Source of the DNA: Micromussa lordhowensis
Taxonomy: Eukaryota; Cnidaria; Anthozoa; Scleractinia; Lobophylliidae
Reading direction: 5' to 3'
Length of the DNA stretch: 64,000 bases
Assembly (NCBI GenBank): GCA_964020085.1
Contig: OZ026603.1
Location: 25,462,889 to 25,526,888 of the forward strand
This document shows, piece after piece, positions 47,601 through 62,000 of this stretch. Both the position numbers and the translations under genes were made by a program. How positions within the stretch are numbered: the stretch's first letter is position 1; every line of letters starts with the position of its first letter. Under the pieces are notes generated by a model, which worked only from the letters and a program-made list of their open reading frames with translations, was not told the origin of the DNA and searched no databases.

Positions 47601-50600
47601 CAACTGAATCCCTAGTCTGTGGAGGGCCTAAGAAATACACTGGGTGTTTTTCTTGGTAGGGAGGATAACTACCTGTCGTACTGAGGCATTCAACATGCAG
47701 TGTGACCTGTTGGGCATTCGTGTAGCCGTAACCTCAACCAACCACCCACTTATTGGCTTTGTTGATCCGCGTTTTTTTTACTGTTGCAGTTTATTCGAGG
47801 CTGAAGTTGTATTAGAGTTTTTAGTCATTAGTTTTAAGAGCTAAATGTCTTTTATAATAAGAATATCTTTTCTTGAGGGTCATATTTACAAGAGAGACAC
47901 TCCGTTTATTCAGGAGCCGGCGTTTAATCAACCCAGCATGGTCGAGTGTTTTCTAGTGAATTCCGTTTTGTCAGGAGGAAATATTTTGATTGGGAGTGTG
48001 AGAGAGAAGATATCGAAAAGTTGGAACAAATATAGCAAAAATTATATAGCTTGTGAGACATGTGAAAATAGCAGACCGCCACGGATGTCATTTGACCCAA
48101 AATAACTCCATGACCGGAAATCGACGTAGACTTCCGTTTGGACGCGCCCGTCTCTAGCGTGATTGGTCAGTGGAAGAATGTTCAATTTAAGTCACGTGTC
48201 TAAATAGTCACTTCCCGTTTACAGCAAAGTAACTTCAAGGAGAGTGTAGGTTTTTGTCGAGGGTCGAGGGTCGAGGGTAACATGTCGAGGGTCCAGGGTC
48301 GAGGTCGAGGTCGAGGGTCGAGGTCGAGGGTAAAAAAATTTAAAAAGTTTAAAAAGTTAATATCCCATCCTATATTAAATTAATATATAACGTTAATCGC
48401 GCGGTTCGTCTCTTCAGTACTTTCTCGCCTTGCGCTTGTTGTGTAAGCGTTTGAAGTTATTCGACTCTTTCTTCGATCGTTGTTCTTTCTCCTTTGTTCT
48501 AACCCTATGGAAAAGAGAGTAGAACAGTTAGGATACGACGTTGCCTTCAATCCGCCTGGGGACGGCGATTGCTTTTATGCTTCGGCGGCAAAGGCTTTGG
48601 GAATTGAAACCCAGCGCTTGAAGAAGGTGATCTTCGACTTTCTAAAGAGCCACCAGTTTGATGTGAGTATTCAACCTATAGTTAACTCTCGAACGACAAA
48701 GATAAGTTTGTTGTGTCAATTAGCAACGATTTTTACAGGAATTTTCGGCCAAAATTCACAACTATTCCAATTACAACATTGCAGCCGGCCAATTTTTCAC
48801 GCATAGCTTACTTGGGAATGAGATCCAAAAGAAATATCGCACCGGCGATTCGATCTAAACTTTCTTGTAGTGTGCGGTCGTGTTTTGCTGTCGACAGGAT
48901 CTAAAATGCTTCCAATTTTCCCCTTGAAATACACGCATGTTGCTGATTATAGCGCCTGAATTTTCCTGGAGTGAAGAAATTATCAAATTACAAAGGCCGG
49001 CAAATTATCTTTTTAACGTTTATAATTGCAATTCGTATATCATGCCGTGCTACAGAAGGATTACTTATAGGATGTATCTGCGGCTTGCATTGCGCGGCCA
49101 TGTAATATCCTCTATTTATCGTATGGCTGTGTCTCACAATGACTGGGAACTACCGAATTCAGGAATTTTGAACCGAAAGAACCCAAGAAAAGCCAAAAAG
49201 CCAGATAAAAATAAATAAGCAGTAAAGATGGACGAGCAAACTTTGGCAGAATTAAGTTCAGCTCAACGCTGTTTGCAAGCAAAATGTTAGTGCAATTCAT
49301 TAAACGATTTTCTTGTATTTACGAGAGAATCTTGACCTCCCAGATATACACCTCACGAGAAAACATTTTTTACCCTCGACCTCGACCCTCGACCCTCGAC
49401 CTCGACCCTCGACCTCGACCCTCGACCCTCGACATGTTACCCTCGACCCTCGACCCTCGACAAAAACCTACACTCCTTCAAGGATGACTTTCTGCAGTTA
49501 ACCCAGCGAATCATAAGGAAATAATGGCATTATTTACTAGCTACACGTCCCAATTACCAGCTGTGTTACTTTTATTCATCTACACCTTCCTCAACAATGC
49601 AGGTAAAAAAAGCGTTATTCTGTATGATAACGCCGTGAATTGTTTATTAGCGCGATTGTCAGATTATGGCGATTCTGGAATCGCGTCGCAGTTCGTTCTT
49701 ATCATTCTGTTATTTTGCGATTTGTTTGGTTGGAATGGTTGCTGTAGACTTCGACAAACGCTTAAGGTCTATCGAGTATCTCTTATATAAGGCCTAGAAT
49801 AAAGAATCTGCCAGAAAACCTGATATTTGTATATTATGACGGTGCATGTAAAAGCTTTCAGTGAATGTCATTGGCGTAAAATGTCAATTGACTGAGCGGA
49901 GTTATCTTTGAAAATCTTGAATAAAACTGTCGCTTTGGAAGCTCTATATTATGCATATTTTCTGCTTGAAACTGGAATCATGTGTATTTTGTACAAAAAC
50001 ATATCAAAAGCCAAATCGTTTTTGGCGTAAGCGATCGAGCAGTCATTTTGCCAGAATATTTGGTTTTTCTCACGCCATTCGCGTGCTCCTTTAGCTATCT
50101 TACAAGTTTTGCTTGCCTCGCAATCTTTCTTTTTCTTGGATAAAGCCAGCATTAGTGCGTGAAATATTTTCCTTTCGTCGGCCAACCGTCAAGGACTTCG
50201 ATGAAGAAATATTGTGCTGTGGCGTTTGCCGGGCAAATCGCCAAAAAAATTACAGCGCGTCGATTATTTAAGCTTACCGGTGAGACCATATGGAGCACGT
50301 AAACCGCTTTTGTTTTTAAATTGGTTTTGAATGATCAACTTTTGTGTTGATAAACTGCGGGCTAGTCTGAGAATCAAGGAAGTCCATAGCGCAAAAGATA
50401 TGGAATTCTTTTCCTTATCCGCGACTTCCCATTATAGAAATTCCAAGAAAATTGTTGCGATCGATATTAGGCTTAGTGGATTACAAAGGATATCGACTAA
50501 GTTTTATTATGTTTGTTATGTGCATAATTATTTTTAGCTAAAAGAAAGGAAGAAATGTCGAACAATACATGTACAAGTAGATGAAAGGTTCCTTTGTGTG

Positions 50601-52982
50601 ACACGAGTGTGACAGTGATGTTGCAACCTTGATAGAATGTACAGTAAAATTGCCAATCGATACTTAATCAATGCATACACGTAGTTTATATATTCCTGGG
50701 CTATACGTTAACGCTAACCCAGGATTAAGAGATAACTGCATTATCAATTTTTCTTGTTTAAAAATGTTTTTCACTTCTTACATGTATGTAGTTTGAGATT
50801 GCTCAATGTAAACAGAAAACCTCACCAAAAAAACGGCTGTCCTCGTGTACCGGTTCACAAGAGCCAATACAGTACAAAACACCAAACAATACACAACAGC
50901 TAACTAATGACTCTTAAACAAAGAAAGAACAATGGTTATTCCCTTGTGAACCGGTGCAACAGGACTGAACCAAAAAAGTACAAAACTGAAATCAAAATTC
51001 TTGCTAATCCTGGGCTAGCTTAATCAGGCTTTGAACAACCCGACCCTGGTGTATTAAGACCAATCAGAGTTTTGGTGTTTAAACTAAATAAAACTTCAAT
51101 TGCTTGACAATTGAATTGATCTTGTTTGGGTTCATCAAACTCACCTAAACATCGATAGCCAATCAAACACAATCAAATGTTCAGTAATGAAATCTTTATG
51201 GAATCGAACATAAACAACTCTTGTCAGTCCATTTTCCACATTGATTGAATTAATTCTGATAACTATTGTATGATGGGGTGCTGTACGTATTGCTAAATAC
51301 ACTGAATCTGCTTATTCTTGAGAGACCTTGAGAGTATGAGAAATTTTCTTTTGATCAGTCTTGGCTCGAGGCAAAAGGGGCTAACACTGACTTGCTTTGA
51401 TGGTTAATTCATCTACTTGAATTGAAATTGTAACAAGACAAAGAAAAATCAATGCATTCTCTTCCTCTCTCTTGTTGTTTTTTTTCGCAGGCACACTAGC
51501 TTTCAGTGGAGGTATGACTGTTATTACATTATTGTGATTAATATACATGTAATTATGCAACTGCATACGTTTCATCTATGCCAGCTCTCTTGGATGGTCT
51601 GGGAGTCTACATGTATCTGTACAGGCCAGATCTCCTGGTCTCCAATATGGGTTAACTACCAAGTCTCTTGGTGGATTTGAAAAAGTAGCACTTTAAGTTA
51701 ATTTTCACAATTATTTTGCCTGATTTTTGGGCTTATTGTACTTTGTGAAATGGTACTTTGTGAAACAAAATGAAAGAAAATGAAATCTGCTCTTTGTAAA
51801 ATATAGATCTGTACGTTGCAAAATGAAATATTTTAATTAATGCATAATGAAAATCAGTTCTGTACTTTGCAAAATGAAAATCTGTAGTCTTAACAAAATG
51901 AAAAAGGTGAACTTTCCAAATGAAAATCTGTACTTTGTGAAATGAAGAATGTACATTTATTTGCGAATTGAAAAATCTATACTTTCCTGAAAAGTTTAAA
52001 AGGATAAGTTTTGAGTCACCTGTAGGGCCTCATTCTCCTCACCTGAAGCAAACTTGTTACTTTGTGGCTGAATTCTATCAACAACAGCTACATGCTACAT
52101 TAACTCTTAGCATCATAGAAAATTAAGCTTGTACATGTACATGTATGTACTTGAGGTGTTACTGAGGTTACAGTCCTTTCATTTTGATGTTTGTACAACT
52201 GTCAGGTTGTCCCTCAGTGGGAGTTGGCATTGCAAAAGCCAGAATTCCTAACAAGGATATCACTGCATCATCAGAGCTGAATTCTGATTCATCTGCTATT
52301 CATGCAAGATTTGGAAACACAAAAGCATGGATTCCCAGTTCAAATGATAAACATCCATGGATTCAAGTAAATCTACAGTATGAAAGAAATCTCACTGGTA
52401 TTGTTACACAAGGCTTCAATATGGTTCTTTTGTTAAGTCGTATTATGTGAGTTATGGTGAGGATGGAATAAACTGGATGAACTATACTGTTCAAGGAAAA
52501 ATAAAGGTATTTATTAGGATCAATATTTAACATTCAGAGATTTTATTTATATCAATGTAGACTATCAGAGTGTTCATTTTATATCCCATTTAATTTTACA
52601 TAATTAAAATTTTGTGTATATTGCACATTCGTTGTACATAGTATTTGTTACAGTACATGACTAGCTTTATGTACATGTAGATGTCTTCTAGACACACAAT
52701 TTACAAATTAACATGTAATATGTACATTAATTAAGTAATAAATATATAAAAAGACCAACCAACCAAACCAGGTGAGCTTTCACACAAAAACATGACATCT
52801 TCACACATGAAAATACAGTGTAACATGTTACATGTATCTTCACATGTGAAATATATAAACAATAGTCTCCATTTGGCGCGAAAATATGCTAGGATATTTG
52901 TCCGCGGACATTATCTGTTCCGAGAAGCGAACAGTTTTCCGAGAGCGCAGCTCGAGGAAAAATGTGAGCTTCGAGGAACAGA

Positions 52983-53018
<36 letters not shown>

Positions 53019-56000
53019 CCCAAATAGAGACTATCGTGTTTATTATCCTTCAAATCTTTTACGCAACGCGCGCAGATTTGAAAATCAGGGTATATTCTCT
53101 GATATTCCCCAGTTTTAGTTGGGGAATATTCGGTCACGTGACGGGTTTGGACCAATCGCGCGCGAGCGAAAATATTTGATGGATTATAAGGCGTTATATC
53201 CCCGCCAAAATTCAAACTTTTGTTTGCAACATTGTTGCTTTGAATTATCGCTCGATTTTACACTCCAATATTCAACTTCTACAATTCAACATTAATTGCC
53301 CATGCATTCACAATTCAATGTCCATATTTCAAATGCAACGTTGGTCGAACATGCGACATTCTTATTCAATGTTCAATGTGTTTATACGGTGTAAATATTG
53401 CGATATGCTCGCAATGCAATCCAACATTCTTGTTTCCTGTATTCTCAATCAATATCCATATTTTGCTTCCAAATTTCTTCGTTTAACATGCGACATTCGT
53501 GTCTTTCAATGCAATGTTGATACTTGGTGTGTGTGTTGTGGTGCAGAGTGCGACATGCCTGCCACACAATCCAACATTCTTCTTCACGCTCGAGTGAACA
53601 ACCACAGTCACACTCGTTCCCAGGGGGGTGTGGACAAAACCTGGGCCCGGGCCCATGGGCTAGCCCATGGGCTACCTTATTTTGATGATTTTACAATCTC
53701 ACAATAATTTTTGGAGGGATTTTTAGGGAAAAATTGAGAATTTCCGGATAGATTTTTTGAGCATTTTTCGGGATATTTGTGTCTAGGCCTAGAACAGTTT
53801 TGACACCACGTTATTCCTATGGCTTGAATTGACGAGACAAGCAACGCTGTGCAGTTAAAATGGCTTGTTTGGGAAAAGTTTTTTTATTTTTTTTTTAAAT
53901 TTGTTTTCTCAAAGTGCAACTTTACCTGTGTATTTATTTGTTTCAAGGTGTTTGTTTGAACTTTGCAAGAACTTTAGGACGCGCTGTTGTTGTTGAATGG
54001 TTCAAGGGTAATTCCGACGTCACACGTAATTTCTCACGGTCAAAACTGGACTTGAGGAAGAAAGCACTAAAAGTAAAGAACTTGAAGAAACCTCTGCCAA
54101 GATAAGAAGCTTGGAAATCAGTACCAGTCAATGCTGTAGTAATTGCCATGAAAGAAATTACACAGTTCGATCGCACTTGCCGAACTGGCAAAATGTGAGT
54201 CAGTGTTTTTCTGTGGTGAGTTGAGTACAGTGTGTAGACAACCACATGAAAAAACAGAACTTTCAGGGGTATAAAAGGGAAATAGCAGCATTGAAAACGG
54301 TCGCCTCGAAAATAGTACTGGTTTTGAGCTGGCTTTCTCCCGAGTAAATAGTTCTTTGAACAAACAAGTATAAAAATTTTGCTTGAAGAGTTTCCCCATA
54401 AATATGTTCAATATGTTTAAAATTCTTCTATTGATCCTATCATTTATTCAGATATTCAGATTATAAAAACTTCGAAAGACAAAATTCCCGTACGGGCTAC
54501 CAACTATGCTTCCCTTCAAGTTTTTGTAGAGTGGCGCCAAAACGTTCTCAAGTGGGCGGGTAAACTTTGAAGTTTGATTGTCAAAACTTCGAATTTTAAT
54601 TGCCGGCAGAACATGTTTTTTTTGTGACCCGTGTGGACGAGGTACTTGCAAGCGACGGTAGCACATAGCTTGGTAGTTGGAATGGATTCGTCGTCTGATG
54701 GTAATTCACCAGTTTCGTACGCTAGTGTTGTTCGGGGATACTCTTCTCCAAGTGAGATTAGTGGTCAGAGTATCAAAAAGAAGGGGACGCTATGTGGTTG
54801 TCTACTCAACTCACCACAGAAAAACACTGACTCACATTTTGCCAGTTCGGCAAGTGCGATCGAACTGTGTGATTTCTTTCATGGCAATTACTACAGCATT
54901 GACCAGTACTGATTTCCAAGCGCGTAAGCTGTGTTTCTTATCTTGGCAGAGGTTTCTTCAAGTTCTTTACTTTTAGTGCTTTCTTCCTCAAGTCCAGTTT
55001 TGACCGTGAGAAATTACGCCTTTGATTTTGTTGGAAAGACTTGCTGCCTCGAAACACAACTGACTCAAGCTTTGCTTTCCAAAAATAAACTGCTTGTGTG
55101 ACATCGGAATTACCCTTGAACCATTCAACAACAACAGCGCGTCCTAAAGTTCTTGCAAAGTTCAAACAAACACCTTGAAACAAATAAATACACAGGTAAA
55201 GTTGCACTTTGAGAAAACAAATTAAAAAAAAATAAAAAAACTTTTCCCAAACAAGCCATTTTAACTGCACAGCATTGCTTGTCTCGTCAATTCAAGCCAT
55301 AGGAATAACGTGGTGTCAAAACTGTTCTAGGCCTAGACACATCCCGTGCAAAATTTTTACCGAGATCTCGCCGAGATCGGCGAGATCTCACCGAGATTGA
55401 CGAGATCTCGCCGGGATTGACGAGATCTCGGCGAGATTGACGAGATCTCGCCGAGATCTCGTCATGATGTTTTTTAGATTCTAAATCTCGGCGAGATCGC
55501 GGCGAGATTGCCGAGATCTCGCCGAGATTACCGAGATCTCGCCGAGATTGTAGAGATCTCGCCATGATGTTTGCCAGATTCTAAATCTCGGCGAGATCTC
55601 CTCCATCTCGACGAGATTACCGAGATCTCGCCGAGATTTGTAGTGATCTCGCCATAATGTTTGCGAGATTTTAAATCTCGGCGAGATCGCGGCGAGATAT
55701 CCTCCATCTCGCCGAGATTACCAAGATCTCACCGAGATTTGTAGAAATCTCGCCATGATGTTTGTGAGTTTCTGAATCTCGGTGAGATCTCCTCCATTTC
55801 GCCAAGATCTCGCCAAGATGTTTGTGGGTTTCTCAAAACTCGGTCGAGTTCGCGGCGAGATTTTCTACATCTCACCGCGATTGGCAAGATCTCGCCGTGA
55901 AGCTCGACTCTTTCTGTATCTCACCGAGATCGTGTCGAGATTTTGAAATACACAAACTTCTAATTACCACAATATTAAACCAATCATTCCCAGATAGAAT

Positions 56001-59000
56001 GAATAATTTTCCCCGCGCCGTTGAATTTAACTTCTTTGTGGTTGACCATTAGCTTTCCGTTTTTCAGTTCGATTTCAAATGCGGGAAGCCCAAAAATGAA
56101 GTAAAGAGGCTCTGACATGGATCGGTTTTATTTACCAAGACATTTTATTTAACAAAGTTGAATGGAGCGATCTGACTTTATTATGGCGACGATTAGAGAC
56201 GTGTGCTGATGGCTTTTTGAGATAACAGTTTTGTTGTTCGTATTGAAATTTTGTTCTTTCTTTTAGCCGTTGGAGCAGACTTACCTTTGAGTTACTCAAT
56301 GGCCATCAATTGTCTAAAAAAATTCACTTTTCAAATTTGGCTTTGTAGAAGTAGGACTTTCTTTTAGTTTTCTTCACTTTTCCTCGAGCAACGCCGGCGG
56401 CGGCAGACAGACTGGACGCGGGAAGACTTCCCGCCAAGATCGTTAACCAGGCACTGTGATTGGATGTCTTGAGTCACGTGGGGTAAAGTACACGCCATCC
56501 TTCGACAGGAGTTGGCTTCAGAGTTCTTTGCGTTACGTGAGAAACTTGTTTATTTAAGATGTTTTTGAAAGTACAAAGGCCTTGGTGACGATGAAATGAG
56601 CTGCTTTGTTCAAGTAAAGGAAATACGGTTTAACTAACGCAAATGTGAGCAATCTCACGAGGATTCGTAAACACCTTGTACGACTGTTTTTTTCAAGACC
56701 TGCAATGACTGAGGTCTGTGTACACGGAATAATTTTTAGCAAAGTGCAAAACTTGAGCAGTGGATGAAGATAAACCTTTTCATGACCTTCGCTTTGAGAT
56801 GAGGTTGAAGTCAAGCCAAACGAATTTTCTTCGCTTCTTTGCGGCTGACAGATGTAGTAGTTAATTATTCTTGTTTGCTCGAGGTAAAGGACGCGAGTCG
56901 ACCCGACGATAAAGGTTAGTTCTCCTCAATTTCTAGTTGTAGCAAAAACGATTTTCTTCTCATTAAAGGTAGCGAAATGTGAACTGAAGGTGAATGTGTC
57001 TAAAACTGTTAAGCTTTTTTGAACTGTACGTGACGCCGGATTCTCTTATCTGTCAATAAATCTGCTTGTGTTTGACATGTAGTCAGGAGTGGTATATTTC
57101 AGTGTGTTTGTTTTGTCTGCTAGAAACTACTTCACTCAACGAATTTATGATAAGCTTACCTGGATCTGAGTGTTAACATTTTAAAATATCTTACAGTTTT
57201 CTCGATGATTTTGATATCTCGGCGAATCTCGCCGAGATTCTCAACAAGTTTTTGAGCGCCGAGACTTTGAGATCTCGCCGAGATCTTACTTGAAATCTTG
57301 CTAAGATTCTCGGCGAGTTTTTGAGATCTCGGCGAGTTTTTGGCCGCCGAGATTCTGAGATCTCGCCAAGATCTCGGCGAGAATCTCGACGAGATTTTGA
57401 GATCTCGCCGAGATGTAGGCGAGATTCTCGGCGAGTTTTTGGCCGCCGAGATTTTGAGATCTCGCCGCGATCTCGGCGAGAATCTCGACGAGATTTTGAG
57501 GTCTCGGCGAGAATCTCGGCGAGTTTTTGGCCGGCGAGATTTTGAGATCTCGACGAGATCTCGGCGAGATCTCGGCAATCTCGCCGGCCAAAAACTCGCC
57601 GAGATTCTCGCCGAGATCTCGGCGAGATCTCGTCGAGATCTCGGTCAAAATTTTGCAGGGGAAATATCCCGAAAAATGCTCAAAAAAAATTTCCGGAAAT
57701 TCTCAATTTTTCCCTAAAAATCCCTCCAAAAATTATTGTGAGATTGTAAAATCATCAAAATAAGGTAGCCCATAGGGTAGCCCATAGGCTAGCCCATGGG
57801 CCCGGGCCCAGGTTTTGTCCACACCCCCCTGGGAACGAGTGCGACTGTGGTTGTTCACTCGAGCGTGAAGAAGAATGTTGGATTGTGTGGCAGGCATATC
57901 ACACTCTGCACCACAACACACACATCAAGTATCAACATTGCATTGAAAGACACGAATGTCGCATGTTAAACGAACAAATTTGGAAGCAAAATATGGATAT
58001 TGATTGAGAATACAGGAAACAAGAATGTTGGATTGCATTGCGAGCATATCGCAATTTACACCGTATAAACACATTGAACATTGAATAAGAATGTCGCATG
58101 TTCGACCAACGTTGCATTAGAAATATGGACATTGAATTGTGAATGGGCAATGTTGAATTGTAGAAGTTGAATATTGGAGTGTAAAATCGAGCGATAATTC
58201 AAAGCAACAATGTTGCAAACAAAAGTTTGAATTTTGGCGGGGATATAATGCCATAGTGAAAAGATCAGTCCATTGCTATGGTTACATGTACATATAAATA
58301 ATAATAAATGGCGCCTTTTGTAGCGAAAGTGAAATGGTTTGGGATTTCATCGGTGTTTATAATAATAATAAAAAAACACTACATGGCCACTTGGACGTAC
58401 AAAATTTCTCTTCTTGTGTTGAAAAATAATTATTTGTTCACTGCGCCCACTTGTGAAATATTCTTCAAAACTGAAAGAAAATATCTGCATGGCCATGTGA
58501 TATCCTCTATGTATGTACATACAGGTACACATATGTACAGTGTAGATGACAGATCCAGAGGGGCTTCATAATGATTATTATACTTATTCTTAAAAAGAAT
58601 GTACACTGTATAATCTATATAGGTTTATTAATAAAAGTAACTTACATATGAGATGCTGTACCTGTACACACAATAGGTCAGTCATTAATAAAGCAATGCA
58701 TGGGCACAAAAATTATTTAACTCTCTCTCAAAGTTTCCTGGGAAGGAAAAAATAAAATCTTTGTTCAAATATGATGTCATGTGATGCGAAGTAGTACTTC
58801 CCAAGTACACAATGTACGTACAGCATACAGTCATTAGACCAAAATTAAGTTCTGTTCATCTTGAATTCTTCAGAGAGGTTATTCTGAGAGAGTTCTGAGA
58901 GGGTCGTTATCACAGCTATGTAAGCTAGAGCTTGTACATGTTCCAGAGGTTTTATTAGGGTCAGGGTTATTAATTAGAATTATATAATTGTATTTTTTTG

Positions 59001-62000
59001 TTAAGATATTGGATGGTGATGCTGCTGGTAAGAGTCACAAAACAGAGGTTTTCAATCCTACAGTCCTTGCACAGTATATAAGGTTGCATCCTATGAACTG
59101 CTCTAACCTGTGTGCACTTAGATTGGAACTTTATGGCTGCAATGTCACTACTGGTAAGAGGTTCAAGGTTCATTTATTTTACACTATTTACATAAATAAG
59201 AAACGAAATGTACATGCATGAACAGTTAACAATGTATCTACTGTACTAACTGTAGGTGTTTCTTGTTATATATACAGGGCTTCTGAGATTATGCGTTTTT
59301 TTCAGCAAGTTATGCATTATTTTTTGGCGAAATGTGCACCCAAAATCCCTAATTATGCGAACTGCGCATTATTATTTTCTTAGCAAAAAATTGAACGGGG
59401 TGGCTATTTGCAGTGCTCCAAGCTGCGACTGTTTTGATCGCCATGGCAAGTGAAAAAATAATTTGGCGACTAAATTTTACGAGCAGGTCACCAATTTGGC
59501 TGATTGTTTATCAACAGGGTTTTTTCCAATATAATCATTAAGCCAAACAAATTTAATCACAATTTTTGTATGCTTGTCTTTCTTACCTGTATTTTTTTTT
59601 CTTAACGGGATGTTTTTTACTTGTTGTAATGATTTCACATTAAATATTTACATGTATATGACAACAAACAGCCCCAACAGCCAAGATAAGTTTCCAATGT
59701 GTTGTACCGGCATGTATTTGGTAAGATTTCTAGCAAATTTTGCGGTATTTTTATGAATTTTGCGAGATTTTGCGGATTTACTTGAAATTTGCAGCTCCAC
59801 GAATGCGCGGAATTTTAGAAGCCCTCACATGCACAATAATATTAATTAATGTAACAACTGGTTGAGTTGAATTATTCTTTTGTCACTTAACCACTGGAGC
59901 AGCACCAGTTGTCATTTTGAAGGGGAATTTTGGATTTTTTAACCTTCAGTGCTGTACATGTGGATCATGGGCTTCCTTACTGTTTTAATTTACTTTTGTT
60001 ATAGATTATGTACTATGCTTGCCCAATGGGCAAAGGAAATTTCTTGTTTTCTTTTTTAATTTTGCACAAGGTGTGATTCTGTCTTTCAGTAAAAGAAACA
60101 CTTTCAACACAAACTTGTTCACGAAGGACGTTTGTTTCATATTCCATGAAACACACTACAGTTTGCATTCAAAATAAACAACACTTTGGTCATATGTTGT
60201 TGAAATATACCACCAGTTCTGAGTGGCCCAAGCAAAGAAAAGTATTGCTTTGCCTTCGGTTTTTTTTTTGTCGGTAAGCATGCAGACCCAAACTCCCACT
60301 CACGGCCAATTGTCGTCACTGGATGATGTCATCATCAGCCAATTACAGGCCATTTCTCAGCTCTTTTCGTCATATTCCTCCCTCAGGAGGGTTTTGTCAA
60401 GTTAGCAAATTAACTGTTTAGACAAAAAAATATGGCGGCCAAATGGAGAAAATGTTTATCTGGCCCAACTTGAGCCAAAATCCTTTGGCGATGGGCATCA
60501 CGACATTTGCAAGGATAAAGCATCTAATTTTGGGACCAGCTTCTGGCTAGCCTGAATTTCAGCCGTCTCCTCCTCTCGCTAAGTCTCGGGAGAGAGACGT
60601 CTGAAAGCACTGGGCGATAATGTCCTCCAGTGACGTCACGAGTCAAAAGTGGTAATTTATGAAATTTCACACGCGACCTTCGCTAGACAAAACCGTTAAG
60701 TTTGGTGGATGTCAATCATCTCCGCCTCCTTATCGACCTAATGCAAAATTTACAAAAATAGTCTTAAACTTTGCAGCGGTCCACTCGTAAAAATTATCAT
60801 TTTACTTTCAGTATGCCCAGTTAGCTCACTAAATACACTGGAATTAAATATTCCTTGAAGTTTGTAACTTGACTCGTGCGGCTTGGGTTTCTCAACGGCC
60901 ACTCTGGGCCATTCACATGCATGAATGACCCCGAGAGCAAGCAAATCTACACGTGAACTAAATTATCTATGTACATATTCATGGGGCTACGGACTAAACA
61001 AAACTTCTAATAAACCTGATAATTTTATGGTAATAGGTCGTAATAGGTTTATAGGTTAAAGTATATGTTCAGTCCGTAGCCCCAAGAAAATACTTGCAGA
61101 ATAATTTGTTTGCTCACGTGCAGATTTGCTTGCTCTCGGGGTCATTCATGCATGCGAATGGCCGTTGAAAAACCCGACAAATGTCTTCATTTAAGGATTT
61201 GAATGAGTGCTTTGCCAATGTATTTAGTGTGCTAGCCGTACATATTGAAAGTACGGTAAAATGATAATATTTTATGAGTGAACTGCTGCAAGGTTTCAGG
61301 CTTTTTTTTTTTTTCAGGTAAATTTTGCATATGACTATGCTTCGTTTGGAAAATGGCTGTACCGCTTTGAAAGCTCAATCACCACTGACGAGTGGAGCCA
61401 TACATATTAAGGGTTTTCCATATCCCGTAGGCAAGTTTACGAATACATCGCTTCCGCTAAGAATTTTCTGGTTGCGGATTGAGGTTTTGAACCCCAAAGG
61501 TCGAGCATACACCAGAAACGGCTTTAACTCTTGTGGCGTTAGCTCGCGATTTTCTTCGAACGCACGACGTTTGGCAATAAAATTATTCAAATTATCCGCG
61601 GAGGGCGAATAAATTAAACACGGCAACCAATCAGAAGCACTACCAGGTTTTCTGGTAGTGACGTCACTGGACGACATTATCGCCCAGCGCCTTCAGACGT
61701 CTCTCTCCCGAGACTTAGCGAGAGGAGGAGACGGCTGAAATTCAGGCTAGCTGCTGGCTAGTAAGGCTAAAATTATCCAGAGTTTAAAGCTGTATTTTCG
61801 TTTTGCGTACAAAACAGAACATTCAGTTGTAATCTGGAATATTTGTTTCTGTTCACTTTCAAAGGGAATATTAAATGCACTAAAAAGGTATTACGTCTGG
61901 CCATGGAATACGCTGACGGTGAAAAATGTAAGATCGTGTATAGTTCGCCAGAAGCAATGGTGGAATTTTCTGGGGAAAAAAGTTAAAACTAAGCCTTAGC

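Larger units (their letters stand above)
53190..58253. mobile_element. 5-kb element with 590-bp inverted ends and nested palindrome
   Basis: Outer inverted arms 53190-53778 and 57662-58253 (ends GGCGTTATATCCCCGCC and GGCGGGGATATAATGCC; shared TGGGCCCGGGCCCA, CCACTCGAGCG-type and TCAATGTCCATATTTC blocks). A second inverted pair lies directly inside on the left (53778-54246 and 54793-55341). The remainder contains two CTCGGCGAGAT arrays (55355-55945, 57210-57650) around about 1.2 kb of unique DNA. No transposase or polymerase motif was recognised, and no clear target duplication. Class unknown. Confidence 0.72.

Noticed and set aside
53240..53707. 155-codon + strand ORF rich in Cys and His
   Set aside because: Lies entirely in the left inverted arm of the 5-kb element, and the same DNA reappears as ORFs on the other strand at 57733-58150; no domain seen.
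55287..57717. Several ORFs on both strands full of RSRRDL, ARSQNL and EISPR
   Set aside because: They are translations of the CTCGGCGAGAT arrays; every frame of the repeat is open.
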